Both the position numbers and the translations under genes were made by a program. This document shows positions 8,292 to 16,390 of a DNA stretch of 34,913 nt, in pieces. How positions within the stretch are numbered: position 1 is the stretch's first letter; each line of letters starts with the position of its first letter. This DNA comes from UBA7398 sp964597305 (GTDB taxonomy: Bacteria; Actinomycetota; Actinomycetes; Nanopelagicales; Nanopelagicaceae), in contig CAZQWU010000012.1 of the NCBI GenBank assembly GCA_964597305.1, positions 1-34,913 of the forward strand, read 5' to 3'. The notes under the pieces are model-generated. The model ran no database searches. It had not been told where the DNA came from and saw only the letters and a program-made list of their open reading frames with translations.

Positions 8292-9292
8292 CCTTACTAT
8301 CGGTAAAAGATTTGGTAGTTCACTTTCCTACCGATGATGGACTTGTTAAAGCCGTCGATGGTGTGAGTTTCTCCGTGGAAAAGGGTAAAACACTTGGCAT
8401 TGTTGGTGAATCTGGATCGGGAAAAACAGTGACCAGCCTTGCGATTATGGGTCTACACAAAGGCTCACGCGCACAGGTGTCTGGCTCAATCGTTATTGAT
8501 GGAGAAGAGGTCAATAATAAATCTGAGGCGCAGATGCGAGATTTGCGCGGAAATAAAGTGGCGATGATTTTTCAAGATGCACTGGCATCTCTTCATCCAT
8601 ATTACAAAGTAGGTGACCAAATTGCAGAAGCCTATTTAGTCCATCACAATGTATCGAAGAAAGAGGCTCGTCAGCGAGCAGTCGAAATGCTCCAACGCGT
8701 GGGAATCCCCAATCCAGAGAAACGAGCACTGGATTATCCTCATCAATTTTCAGGAGGTATGCGTCAGCGGGCCATGATTGCAATGGCGTTGTCATGTAAT
8801 CCGTCGCTGATTATTGCCGACGAACCCACGACCGCTCTTGATGTCACAATCCAAGCTCAGATACTTGAACTGCTCAAAGATTTGCAACGCGAGTACGGTA
8901 TGTCAATTATTTTGATTACCCATGATCTCGGTGTTGTTTCGCAGACTGCTGATGACATTGTAATTATGTACGCTGGCAAAGTTATTGAACAAGGAAGTGT
9001 TGACGAAGTATTACATCGACCACATCATCCCTATACCTGGGGTCTCTTGAAATCCGTTCCACAATTAACCAGCGACCCGGATGTTCGATTAGAGGCAATT
9101 CCAGGAACTCCGCCAAGTTTAATTAATCCGCCATCGGGATGTGCATTTCATCCACGCTGTCCACTTGCTAAAACGATCATGGAAAAATGCTCCAGAACCG
9201 TGCCACCTCTCTTAGCTGAATCTACGTCACTTCACCATATATCGGCTTGTCACATACCGCTTGCTGAACGATCGATGAAAGCCGCACGATGA
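8288..9292 (+). CDS. dppD: ABC transporter ATPase, DppD/OppD-like
   Basis: 334 residues. Walker A GESGSGKT (40-47), Q-loop in AMIFQDALASLHP (about 92-104), signature FSGGMRQR (154-161), Walker B LIIADEP (174-180) and the H-loop His in LITHDLG are all intact. The C-terminal oligo_HPY region has PPSGCAFHPRCP and two later cysteines. This conserved Cys group has been linked to an iron-sulfur site in DppD-type ATPases (recollection of the family, not shown here). The protein powers import through DppB/DppC. It is coupled by ATGA overlaps to both neighbours. Confidence 0.95.
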   Translation: MTLLSVKDLVVHFPTDDGLVKAVDGVSFSVEKGKTLGIVGESGSGKTVTSLAIMGLHKGSRAQVSGSIVIDGEEVNNKSEAQMRDLRGNKVAMIFQDALASLHPYYKVGDQIAEAYLVHHNVSKKEARQRAVEMLQRVGIPNPEKRALDYPHQFSGGMRQRAMIAMALSCNPSLIIADEPTTALDVTIQAQILELLKDLQREYGMSIILITHDLGVVSQTADDIVIMYAGKVIEQGSVDEVLHRPHHPYTWGLLKSVPQLTSDPDVRLEAIPGTPPSLINPPSGCAFHPRCPLAKTIMEKCSRTVPPLLAESTSLHHISACHIPLAERSMKAAR

Positions 9293-10269
9293 CCGAAAAA
9301 ATTCTTGAGATATCCCATCTCGTCAAACACTTCCCAGTAAGAAAGGGCGGTGTTTTCGGTGAACGAAAAATTGTTCGAGCTGTTGATGACATAAGTTTTG
9401 ATCTCAATGTTGGTGAATCCTTGGGCCTCGTCGGTGAATCTGGGTGTGGAAAAACCACGACTGGCCGACTTATTACTCGACTGATTGAGCCTACGTCAGG
9501 ATCCATCACCTTTGAAGGTCAGGACATCACTCATACCACAATGAGAGAAATGCGAAAGATTCGAAAAGATATTCAGATAATTTTTCAAGATCCTTATGCA
9601 TCACTTAATCCACGCCACACAGTTGGAACAATTATCTCTACTGCGATGAAAATTAACGGCATTAATCCATCTCAAGGGCGAGAGAAGCGCGTCAAAGAAT
9701 TACTTGAAATTGTCGGTCTGAATCCTGAACATTTCAATCGCTATCCTCATGAATTCTCCGGAGGCCAGCGGCAACGAATTGGTATCGCTCGTGCAATTTC
9801 AGTTCAACCAAAATTAATTATTGCTGATGAACCTGTATCAGCTCTGGACGTTTCGATTCAAGCACAGATTATTAATCTGTTAAAGGATCTCCAAAAAGAA
9901 TTTGGTCTCGCTTTTCTCTTCATTGCACATGATCTTGCAGTTGTCCGTCACTTCACGCAACGCGTTGCGGTAATGTACCTTGGAAAGATTGTCGAAATCG
10001 CTGATCGAAAGACTTTATATGAAAATCCTCGGCATCCATATACAAAGGCTCTGCTCTCCTCAATTCCAGTAATTGAAGAAGATAAGTCGAAGAAAATTCA
10101 GCAAATCAAATTAGGCGGCGATGTCCCGAACGTGATTGAACTTCCCTCGGGATGTCGATTCCGGACTCGATGTTGGAAGTCCGAATCGCGATGTGAACAT
10201 GAAGTACCTGTGCTTCACTCAGTTGATCATTCACTCGTTGCCTGCCACTTTCCAGAATCTTTACTATAA
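9289..10269 (+). CDS. dppF: ABC transporter ATPase, DppF/OppF-like
   Basis: 326 residues. Walker A GESGCGKT (49-56), Q-loop IIFQDPYASLNPRH, signature FSGGQRQR, Walker B LIIADEPVSALD and H-loop IAHDLAVV are intact. The oligo_HPY tail shows LPSGCRFRTRCW and further cysteines, as in its partner. It forms the ATPase heterodimer with the DppD-like subunit. It is the last gene of the importer operon. Its stop codon overlaps the end of the convergent ribH gene by 6 bases, so the two operons collide with no room for a terminator between them. Confidence 0.95.
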   Translation: MTEKILEISHLVKHFPVRKGGVFGERKIVRAVDDISFDLNVGESLGLVGESGCGKTTTGRLITRLIEPTSGSITFEGQDITHTTMREMRKIRKDIQIIFQDPYASLNPRHTVGTIISTAMKINGINPSQGREKRVKELLEIVGLNPEHFNRYPHEFSGGQRQRIGIARAISVQPKLIIADEPVSALDVSIQAQIINLLKDLQKEFGLAFLFIAHDLAVVRHFTQRVAVMYLGKIVEIADRKTLYENPRHPYTKALLSSIPVIEEDKSKKIQQIKLGGDVPNVIELPSGCRFRTRCWKSESRCEHEVPVLHSVDHSLVACHFPESLL

Positions 10270-10704
10270 CAACGCAAGTGTGGCAATTGTCGCGTCGTAG
10301 CCTTTATCTTCAACAGTGCCGTTGACGCGAGCACGAGCTTGATCAAGCGTGTCGCACATTAAAACGCCAAATCCAATTGGTTTCATAAGTTCAAGTTGAG
10401 TATTCATAATTCCGTGAGTTACACCCTCGCAGACATAATCAAAGTGGGCTGTTTCGCCACGAAGTACGAGGCCAAGCGCCACTGCACCTGCAAAGGTTCC
10501 AGTGAGCGCTTTTTTTGCGGCGAAAGGAATTTCAAAACTTCCCGGGACAAAGATGACTTCATAAGAGACACCGTGTTCATCACAGGCGCGTTTGGCGCTT
10601 TCGATAAGTTGAGTGCAGATTTCAGTGTGCCAACTCGATGAGATGATGGCGATTTTCTTGCCACGAGCTTTGGTGATCGTAAATTGCGGTGCAGTGCCTG
10701 CCAT
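10264..10704 (-). CDS. ribH: 6,7-dimethyl-8-ribityllumazine synthase
   Basis: 146 residues, normal length. It condenses 5-amino-6-ribitylaminouracil with 3,4-dihydroxy-2-butanone 4-phosphate, the penultimate riboflavin step, and usually assembles as a multimeric shell. Visible motifs are SSWHTEICTQLIESA (substrate Trp/His region), VPGSFEIPFAAK and the catalytic ALGLVLRGETAHFDYVC with its His. It is the last gene of the rib operon and begins directly after the ribBA stop (TAA-ATG with no gap). Its end overlaps the convergent dppF-like gene by 6 bases. Confidence 0.96.
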   Translation of the reverse strand: MAGTAPQFTITKARGKKIAIISSSWHTEICTQLIESAKRACDEHGVSYEVIFVPGSFEIPFAAKKALTGTFAGAVALGLVLRGETAHFDYVCEGVTHGIMNTQLELMKPIGFGVLMCDTLDQARARVNGTVEDKGYDATIATLALL

Positions 10705-11892
10705 TTATATTCCTAACTCGTGACGAAGTCGTTCTTGTTTGGTGCGAAGATAAAACTGATTTGCCGGAGTTACTTCAGTAATGAGGGGTTGGCGGGTGAC
10801 GGAAAAACCGAATGTAGTGAGTGTGTGAACTTTCGTTGGATTATTTGTTAATAGCGTGAGTTCAGAGATATTAAGTAGTCGGAGAATTTCGGCCGCATCG
10901 TGCCACTCACGTTCATCGATGTCGTGGCCCAATTTGAGATTGGCATCAACGGTATCAAGGCCTGCATCTTGCAAAATGTAGGCATCGATCTTTGCACGCA
11001 GGCCGATACCGCGTCCTTCGTGATCGCGCAGATAGATGAGATAGCCAGACCCGTTGGTTTCGATTTCCTGGAGCGCTTGAGTTAATTGCGCGCCACAATC
11101 ACAGCGTGTACTTCCTAAGACATCACCGGTGAGGCACTCACTGTGAAGACGGATGAGCGGAGAAGAAGAAGGGTTTCCATACCGGATGATGGCGTGTTCA
11201 ATGCCAAATTGGTTTCGGAAGATTCCGATCTGCCACTCCCCGCTTTCGCGTGGAAGTTGTGCCCAAGAAATTTCGCGCTGATGTTCAAAATTAATGTGTG
11301 AATATTTCTCAGTTAATTCTTCAATAGTGATGATTTCGATTCCATGGGTTTGGGCAAATGTGGTGAGGTCATCGCCACGCGCCATACTGCCGTCGGCGTT
11401 TACGATCTCAGAGATTGCGACAACTTGCGGTGCACCAACAACGGTTGCCATGACGACCGCTGCTTCAGTGTGGCCACCGCGAACGGATAGTCCACCGTTA
11501 TTGGCGATGAGTGGAAATACATGGCCTGGGCGAACAAAATCGGTAGGGAGTGCGTCGGCTTGGGCAAGAAGATTCATTGTCGTTGCGCGCTCTTTCGCGC
11601 TAATGCCTGTCGTTAGCCCGGCCTTCGCATCGACTGAAACAGTAAAGGCGGTTTGTTTTGAATCTTGATTGCGTTTGACCATATAGGGAAGTTCTAATTG
11701 CATCGCACGCCTTTCGGTTATCGCAGCGCAGATAACGCCAGAGGTATAGCGAACCATGAAGCCCATATCAGCCGAGGTCATTTTGTTGGCAAGGATAAAT
11801 AGATCGCCTTCGTTTTCTCGATGAGCGTCGTCGGTAACAATCACAAATTTACCGTTCTTGAAATCTGTAAGTGCTTTATCGAGGTTACTCAT
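10705..11892 (-). CDS. ribBA: Bifunctional DHBP synthase / GTP cyclohydrolase II
   Basis: 395 residues, the usual length of the fusion. The N-terminal half (1-200) is DHBP synthase (ribulose 5-phosphate to DHBP): DDAHRENEGDL, the GISAKERATTMN loop, RPGHVFPL and RGGHTEAAV. The C-terminal half is GTP cyclohydrolase II, with the Zn ligands in SECLTGDVLGSTRCDCGAQL and the active site RDHEGRGIGL. It thus feeds both precursor branches of riboflavin synthesis. Two positions differ from the commonest form (AHRENE where DRENE is usual, and KER where a D-R pair is usual). Both are conservative enough that activity is likely. It overlaps ribE by 8 bases. Confidence 0.96.
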   Translation of the reverse strand: MSNLDKALTDFKNGKFVIVTDDAHRENEGDLFILANKMTSADMGFMVRYTSGVICAAITERRAMQLELPYMVKRNQDSKQTAFTVSVDAKAGLTTGISAKERATTMNLLAQADALPTDFVRPGHVFPLIANNGGLSVRGGHTEAAVVMATVVGAPQVVAISEIVNADGSMARGDDLTTFAQTHGIEIITIEELTEKYSHINFEHQREISWAQLPRESGEWQIGIFRNQFGIEHAIIRYGNPSSSPLIRLHSECLTGDVLGSTRCDCGAQLTQALQEIETNGSGYLIYLRDHEGRGIGLRAKIDAYILQDAGLDTVDANLKLGHDIDEREWHDAAEILRLLNISELTLLTNNPTKVHTLTTFGFSVTRQPLITEVTPANQFYLRTKQERLRHELGI

Positions 11893-12490
11893 GGCTCTGA
11901 GCTTTCAGAAGTCGTTCAACATATTTAGCCAGGACATCAACTTCGAGATTGATGGTGTCGCCGATTTCAAGTAATCGTAAATTGGTTCGCGAAAGTGTTT
12001 CGGGAATCAACCAGACCGATATTTGGTGTGTTGTGTCGTTTATTGATGCAATTGTCAGAGAGACCCCATTAAGTGTGATCGATCCTTGGGGTTGCATGTA
12101 TTTGAGATATGAACTCGGTACTTCGCAGACTATTTCATGCCAATCGTCTCCGCGATTGATGGCAACTACTTTTGCCAGGGAATCAACATGGCCTTGGACA
12201 ATATGTCCGCCAAGTCGATCAGAAACTTTCATTGCCTTTTCAAGATTGACGTGGTGGCCTTCGGATAAAGAGCCGATATTGGTGATGGCAAGGGTTTGTT
12301 TCATAACATCAACTGTGAAGTGGTTGTCAGAGTGTTCGACTGCAGTCAGACAACATCCATTAACAGAAATTGAATCGCCACGCGCAATGTCATGGAAAAA
12401 TCCGGGTGATTCGATGGTGATCTGTGCGCTTTGTGTGCCACGATTAATTGATTTGACAACACCAGTTGCTTCTACGATTCCAGTAAACAT
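11885..12490 (-). CDS. ribE: Riboflavin synthase alpha chain
   Basis: 201 residues with two lumazine-binding repeats, each starting in the typical way: MFTGIVEATG at 1-10 and GHIVQGHVDS near the repeat boundary. It dismutates two 6,7-dimethyl-8-ribityllumazine molecules to riboflavin plus the pyrimidine. Motifs such as GDSISVNGCCLTA and GSITLNGVSLTIA, one per repeat, mark the ligand pockets. Its ATG shares one base with the ribD stop (TGATG) and its end overlaps ribBA by 8 bases, so the whole operon is translationally coupled. The gene is called ribE here in the Gram-positive sense (ribC in E. coli naming). Confidence 0.96.
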   Translation of the reverse strand: MFTGIVEATGVVKSINRGTQSAQITIESPGFFHDIARGDSISVNGCCLTAVEHSDNHFTVDVMKQTLAITNIGSLSEGHHVNLEKAMKVSDRLGGHIVQGHVDSLAKVVAINRGDDWHEIVCEVPSSYLKYMQPQGSITLNGVSLTIASINDTTHQISVWLIPETLSRTNLRLLEIGDTINLEVDVLAKYVERLLKAQSHE

Positions 12491-13473
12491 CAGCGAGCCA
12501 CCGCATATCGGGTGAAGAGATCGCCATCGAATTGGCGATGGTCGATGGGAGTAAGTGTGAGGGCTTGAATGATTGACGAGATTCCTAAATCGTTAATTGC
12601 GTTATGGCCGGCGCCAAGTATTTTTGGTGCAGTAAAAAGAGCAATCTCGTTGATGAGCCCGGCTTTGAGCATGGCCGTTCCAAGCTCGGGGCCTGCTTCA
12701 ACTAACGCATTAACAACGTTGCGCTCCCATAGCGTTGCCGCCAATGTATTTAAATCTCGAGAACGATGGTGATATGACGGGGCTCGATCATCGAAGGCCT
12801 TTGCTGTGGCGGGAATTTCGCGTTGACCCACGATGACGCGCAATGGCGCGTGATGTACTCCGTCGACAACCAAGTTAGGGTCATCGGCAAGCGCTGTTCC
12901 GGTGCCAACAATGATTGCGTCACTTTCTGCACGAAGCTGTGAAACATATGCGCGAGATTTTTCATTGGTGATCCATTTGCTCGTGCCATCTACCGCAGCA
13001 ATTTTGCCGTCGAGCGTCGCAGCAATTTTCCAGGTGAAATAAGGTCGATGATGTTTAATGGCAAATAGCCAGGCACGATTAGCAAAGGATGCTTCTTTAT
13101 CGAGCACTCCCGACGTTACTTCAATACCTGCCTTCGCTAACGTTTCACTTCCGCCAGCTGCAATGACATGGGGATCTTTAACGGCGTAAATAACTTCTTT
13201 GATACCTGCAGCAATAATGGCATCAGTGCATGGTGGCGTTTTACCGTGATGGTTACACGGCTCGAGCGTGACTGCAATTGATGTGCCGGAGAGATCGCGC
13301 TTGGCGTTATTGATTGCCACTACTTCAGCATGAGGGCCTGATTGGTGAAAACCTTCAGAGATAATTCCGGAAGAGTCAAAGATAACCGCGCCAACAATGG
13401 GATTGCCGCGAGTTTTACCTAGCCCACATCGCGCAAGCTCAATGGCTCGTTGCATCGCAAAATCTGCGTGCAT
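12490..13473 (-). CDS. ribD: Bifunctional diaminohydroxyphosphoribosylaminopyrimidine deaminase / reductase
   Basis: 327 residues from the ATG at 13473. That start has AGAGGTG 5 bases upstream (13479-13485). A longer reading from 13497 would begin inside the riboswitch and is rejected. The deaminase domain has the Zn-binding HAE (48-50) and PCNHHGKTPPC (72-82). The reductase domain carries ITNEKSRAYVSQLRAESDAI, VGTGTALADDPNL and the EAGPELGTAML stretch. The enzyme carries out the second and third steps of the GTP branch of riboflavin synthesis. It is first in the operon, directly behind the FMN riboswitch, and is somewhat shorter than many RibD proteins (about 360). Confidence 0.95.
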   Translation of the reverse strand: MHADFAMQRAIELARCGLGKTRGNPIVGAVIFDSSGIISEGFHQSGPHAEVVAINNAKRDLSGTSIAVTLEPCNHHGKTPPCTDAIIAAGIKEVIYAVKDPHVIAAGGSETLAKAGIEVTSGVLDKEASFANRAWLFAIKHHRPYFTWKIAATLDGKIAAVDGTSKWITNEKSRAYVSQLRAESDAIIVGTGTALADDPNLVVDGVHHAPLRVIVGQREIPATAKAFDDRAPSYHHRSRDLNTLAATLWERNVVNALVEAGPELGTAMLKAGLINEIALFTAPKILGAGHNAINDLGISSIIQALTLTPIDHRQFDGDLFTRYAVAR

Positions 13474-13485
13474 GTATGCACCTCT

Positions 13486-13605
13486 GTTTCTTCTCATCCG
13501 GACTTTAACCGTCGGTCTCAGAATCTCACTGAGTCCACCGATAACTGGATGCCATCGGGTCGCAGACTTTCACTGCCGGTTCGGAATTACACCGACCCCA
13601 GAAAC
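13486..13605 (-). ncRNA. FMN riboswitch (RFN element)
   Basis: Read on the minus strand, the element has the conserved RFN blocks in order: GGGGTCGGTGTAATTCCGA, ACCGGCAGTGAAAGTCTGCG, ACCCGATG, GGTGGACTCAGTGAGATTC and CCGACGGTTAAAGTCCGGAT, then GAGAAGAAAC. The P1 arms are AGAAAC complement at 13600-13605 and 13486-13491 (GTTTCT/AGAAAC). The Shine-Dalgarno of ribD (13479-13485) touches the 3' side of P1, and the start codon is 12 bases away. There is no U-run or terminator hairpin between aptamer and ATG, so control is probably at translation initiation. FMN binding would shut off the rib operon. Confidence 0.96.
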
Positions 13606-13614
13606 AACGGCGAA

Positions 13615-13644
13615 ATTATGGCACTACTAAGGCGGATCGCCCAA
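13615..13644 (-). promoter_or_regulatory. Candidate promoter of the riboflavin operon
   Basis: On the minus strand TTGGGC (13639-13644) and CATAAT (13615-13620) are 18 bases apart, and transcription would begin about 7 bases later, right at the 5' edge of the riboswitch. The -35 box is a moderate match and the -10 a good one. The site lies just behind the PPDK stop codon. Confidence 0.5.
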
Positions 13645-13662
13645 TTGGAATGTGTAGCGAAA

Positions 13663-16380
13663 TTACTTCGTGGAGTCGGACAGTGCCTCAGGATTAATGG
13701 CGCTTGCTCGACCTGCTTCCAGGCGAGCAATGGGAACACGAAATGGTGAGCACGAAACGTAATCAAGGCCAACATTGTGGAAAAAGTGAATGGATTCAGG
13801 ATCGCCACCGTGTTCACCGCAGACTCCTAAATGAAGATGTGGATTAACACTTTTACCTCGTTCGGCTGCGATTTTCACTAATTCACCAACACCGAAAGCA
13901 TCAATTGTTTCAAATGGCGAAATGGTGAAGACGCCGAGTTCAAAATAACGCGAGAAGAATTCTGCTTCGACATCGTCGCGGGAAAATCCCCACGTAGTTT
14001 GAGTTAAATCATTTGTTCCGAAGCTAAAGAAATCAGCAACTTTTCCAATGCGATTTGCGGTGAGCGCTGCGCGAGGCAATTCGATCATGGTGCCGATATC
14101 AATGGGAAGATCAATTTTCCGTTCATGTGCCACGCTGTGAATGACTTTCTCTGCAGCAGTTCGAGTAATGCGAAGTTCCATATGTGAGCCAACAAGCGGA
14201 ATCATGATTTCCACATTGGGATTCTTTCCCTGTGCAATGAGGTCAGCCATTGCTTCTGCGATTGCGCGCACTTGGAGTTCGTAAAGTCCTGGAGAGACTA
14301 AACCAAGTCGAACACCGCGAAGACCGAGCATGGGATTTGATTCGTGCATTAATTCAACGGCGTGAAGTAGCGCTTCTTCTTCGGGATCTACTGTGTTGCG
14401 TTCGTGGTTGAGTGCAGATTTCACTTTCAATTCTGAAATATCAGGGAGAAATTCGTGGAGCGGTGGGTCGAGTAAGCGAATTGTTGTGGGTAAGCCATCC
14501 ATCTCGTCGAGAATCTTTGTGAAATCAGATCGTTGAAGAGGCAATAGCGCAGCAAGCGCTTCTTCGCGTTGTTCTGATGTCTTTGCCAAGATAACTCGTT
14601 CGATAAGTACGCGACGATCGCCGAGAAACATATGTTCAGTGCGACAGAGGCCGATACCTTGTGCGCCAAAGCGACGAGCGACATTTGCATCTGTATCGGT
14701 GTCGGCGTTTGCTCGAACCTGAAGTTTCTTCCGACGATCGGCATGGCGAAGTAATCGATCAACCGAGCGAATGAGCTCTTGTCCTTCGTGATCTTCGTGG
14801 TGGGTTGCTTCGGTAATACCTTCATGAAGATATTTCACGACGGTGGATGGTTTAACTTCGATATCTCCTTTATAGACCTCACCGGTTGTTCCATCGATCG
14901 CGATGAAATCTCCTTCGTTAATTGTTACGCCATTAACGGTTGCACAATGTTTATCTTCAAAAACAGTAATTTCTTCTGCGCCACAAATAGCGGTTTTACC
15001 CATACCGCGGGCAACTACCGCTGCGTGAGAAGTTTTTCCACCGCGACTTGTCAGAATTCCAACCGCAGCGATCATTCCGCCGAGATCATCAGGATTTGTT
15101 TCTCGACGAATGAGAATTACTTTTTCACCTTTATCGGCGTGAGCTTTTGCGCGATCAGAATCAAAGACTGCTTTACCTACCGCAGCTCCTGGTGATGCTG
15201 GAATTCCTTTGGTGAGTGGCACCGGGGAATTTTTCTTATCAAATTGCGGGAACATCAATTGGGCAAGTTGTTGGCCGGTGACGCGTACTAACGCCTCATC
15301 CATCGTGATGATCTGTTCATCAACGAGTTGGGTGGCGATGCGAAATGCGGCAGAGGCGGTGCGTTTGCCAACTCGAGTTTGCAAGATCCAGAGTCGACCG
15401 CGTTCAACGGTGAATTCAATGTCGCACATATCTCGATAATGAGTTTCTAATTTGTACATAATGGCGTGAAGTTCATCAAAGATTCGCGGTGAGAGCTCTT
15501 TGAGATCTTCTAACGTGAGCGTGTTACGAATGCCTGAGACAACATCTTCACCTTGCGCGTTTTGCAAATAATCACCGTAAGAACCTGGCGCTCCCGTTGC
15601 GGGATTTCGTGTGAAACACACGCCCGTGCCTGAATCATCGCCCATATTGCCAAAGACCATTGTTCCGATATTGACCGCAGTTCCTAGATCGTCTGGGATA
15701 CGTTCGCGACGGCGATATAACTTGGCGCGTTCGGTATTCCACGAATCAAAGACTGCGCGAATTGAGCGATCGAGTTGTTCGCGCGGGGTTTGCGGGAATT
15801 CGCTACCGGTTTTATCACTAATGATTTTCTTAAATGTTTCAACGAGTTCCTTCAGAGCATCAACCGAGAGTTCATAATCTGCGGTGACTTTATTCTTCTC
15901 TTTTGCTTTCTCTAATTCGTGGGCGAAGGCGCTGCCATCAATATCGAGAACTGTTTTGCCATACATTTGAATGAGTCGACGATAGGCATCCCAAGCAAAG
16001 CGCGGATTATTGGTTTGTTTTGCTAATCCAAGAACAGATTGGTCATTGAGACCAACATTGAGAATTGTTTCCATCATGCCCGGCATCGAATATTTGGCAC
16101 CGGAGCGAACTGAGACAAGAAGTGGATTATCTTTGTCGCCTAACCGTTTTTGAATATCGTCTTCCAGGTTACGTAGCGATTTTGTTAATTCAATTTCTAA
16201 TTCGAGTGGTACTTCGCGGAGTGCGAGATATTGTTTACACGCTTCGGTGGTAATCGTAAATCCGGGTGGAACAGGAATTCCGATTCTCGTCATCTCGGCA
16301 AGATTTGCGCCTTTACCGCCGAGCAAGTCACTCTGACCTTTATTGCCCTCACTAAAAGAGTAGATGTAGCGATTACTCAT
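13663..16380 (-). CDS. ppdK: Pyruvate, phosphate dikinase
   Basis: 905 residues, within the family range (about 870-910). It interconverts pyruvate + ATP + Pi with PEP + AMP + PPi. The N-terminal ATP-grasp domain starts SEGNKGQSDLLGGKGANLAEM and has MVFGNMGDDSGTGVCFTRNP. The swivelling domain has the catalytic His452 in GGKTSHAAVVARG, whose Thr450 is the residue regulated in PDRP-controlled enzymes. The C-terminal PEP/pyruvate barrel has RTEHMFLGDRR and the catalytic Cys in VCGEHGGDPESI. AAGGAG precedes the ATG by 7 bases, and the AceE-like gene ends 10 bases upstream, so the two share an operon. In this setting it probably recovers PEP from pyruvate made by sugar-acid breakdown. Confidence 0.97.
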   Translation of the reverse strand: MSNRYIYSFSEGNKGQSDLLGGKGANLAEMTRIGIPVPPGFTITTEACKQYLALREVPLELEIELTKSLRNLEDDIQKRLGDKDNPLLVSVRSGAKYSMPGMMETILNVGLNDQSVLGLAKQTNNPRFAWDAYRRLIQMYGKTVLDIDGSAFAHELEKAKEKNKVTADYELSVDALKELVETFKKIISDKTGSEFPQTPREQLDRSIRAVFDSWNTERAKLYRRRERIPDDLGTAVNIGTMVFGNMGDDSGTGVCFTRNPATGAPGSYGDYLQNAQGEDVVSGIRNTLTLEDLKELSPRIFDELHAIMYKLETHYRDMCDIEFTVERGRLWILQTRVGKRTASAAFRIATQLVDEQIITMDEALVRVTGQQLAQLMFPQFDKKNSPVPLTKGIPASPGAAVGKAVFDSDRAKAHADKGEKVILIRRETNPDDLGGMIAAVGILTSRGGKTSHAAVVARGMGKTAICGAEEITVFEDKHCATVNGVTINEGDFIAIDGTTGEVYKGDIEVKPSTVVKYLHEGITEATHHEDHEGQELIRSVDRLLRHADRRKKLQVRANADTDTDANVARRFGAQGIGLCRTEHMFLGDRRVLIERVILAKTSEQREEALAALLPLQRSDFTKILDEMDGLPTTIRLLDPPLHEFLPDISELKVKSALNHERNTVDPEEEALLHAVELMHESNPMLGLRGVRLGLVSPGLYELQVRAIAEAMADLIAQGKNPNVEIMIPLVGSHMELRITRTAAEKVIHSVAHERKIDLPIDIGTMIELPRAALTANRIGKVADFFSFGTNDLTQTTWGFSRDDVEAEFFSRYFELGVFTISPFETIDAFGVGELVKIAAERGKSVNPHLHLGVCGEHGGDPESIHFFHNVGLDYVSCSPFRVPIARLEAGRASAINPEALSDSTK

Positions 16381-16390
16381 GCTGGTCTCC

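Noticed and set aside
13474..13497. N-terminal extension of ribD to an ATG at 13497
   Set aside because: This start lies within the conserved 3' end of the FMN aptamer, while the ATG at 13473 has a good ribosome site and gives a normal RibD N-terminus.
14427..15195. Large open frames antisense to and in other frames of the PPDK gene
   Set aside because: They lie fully inside a well-conserved gene with all catalytic motifs, and their products look like random translations.
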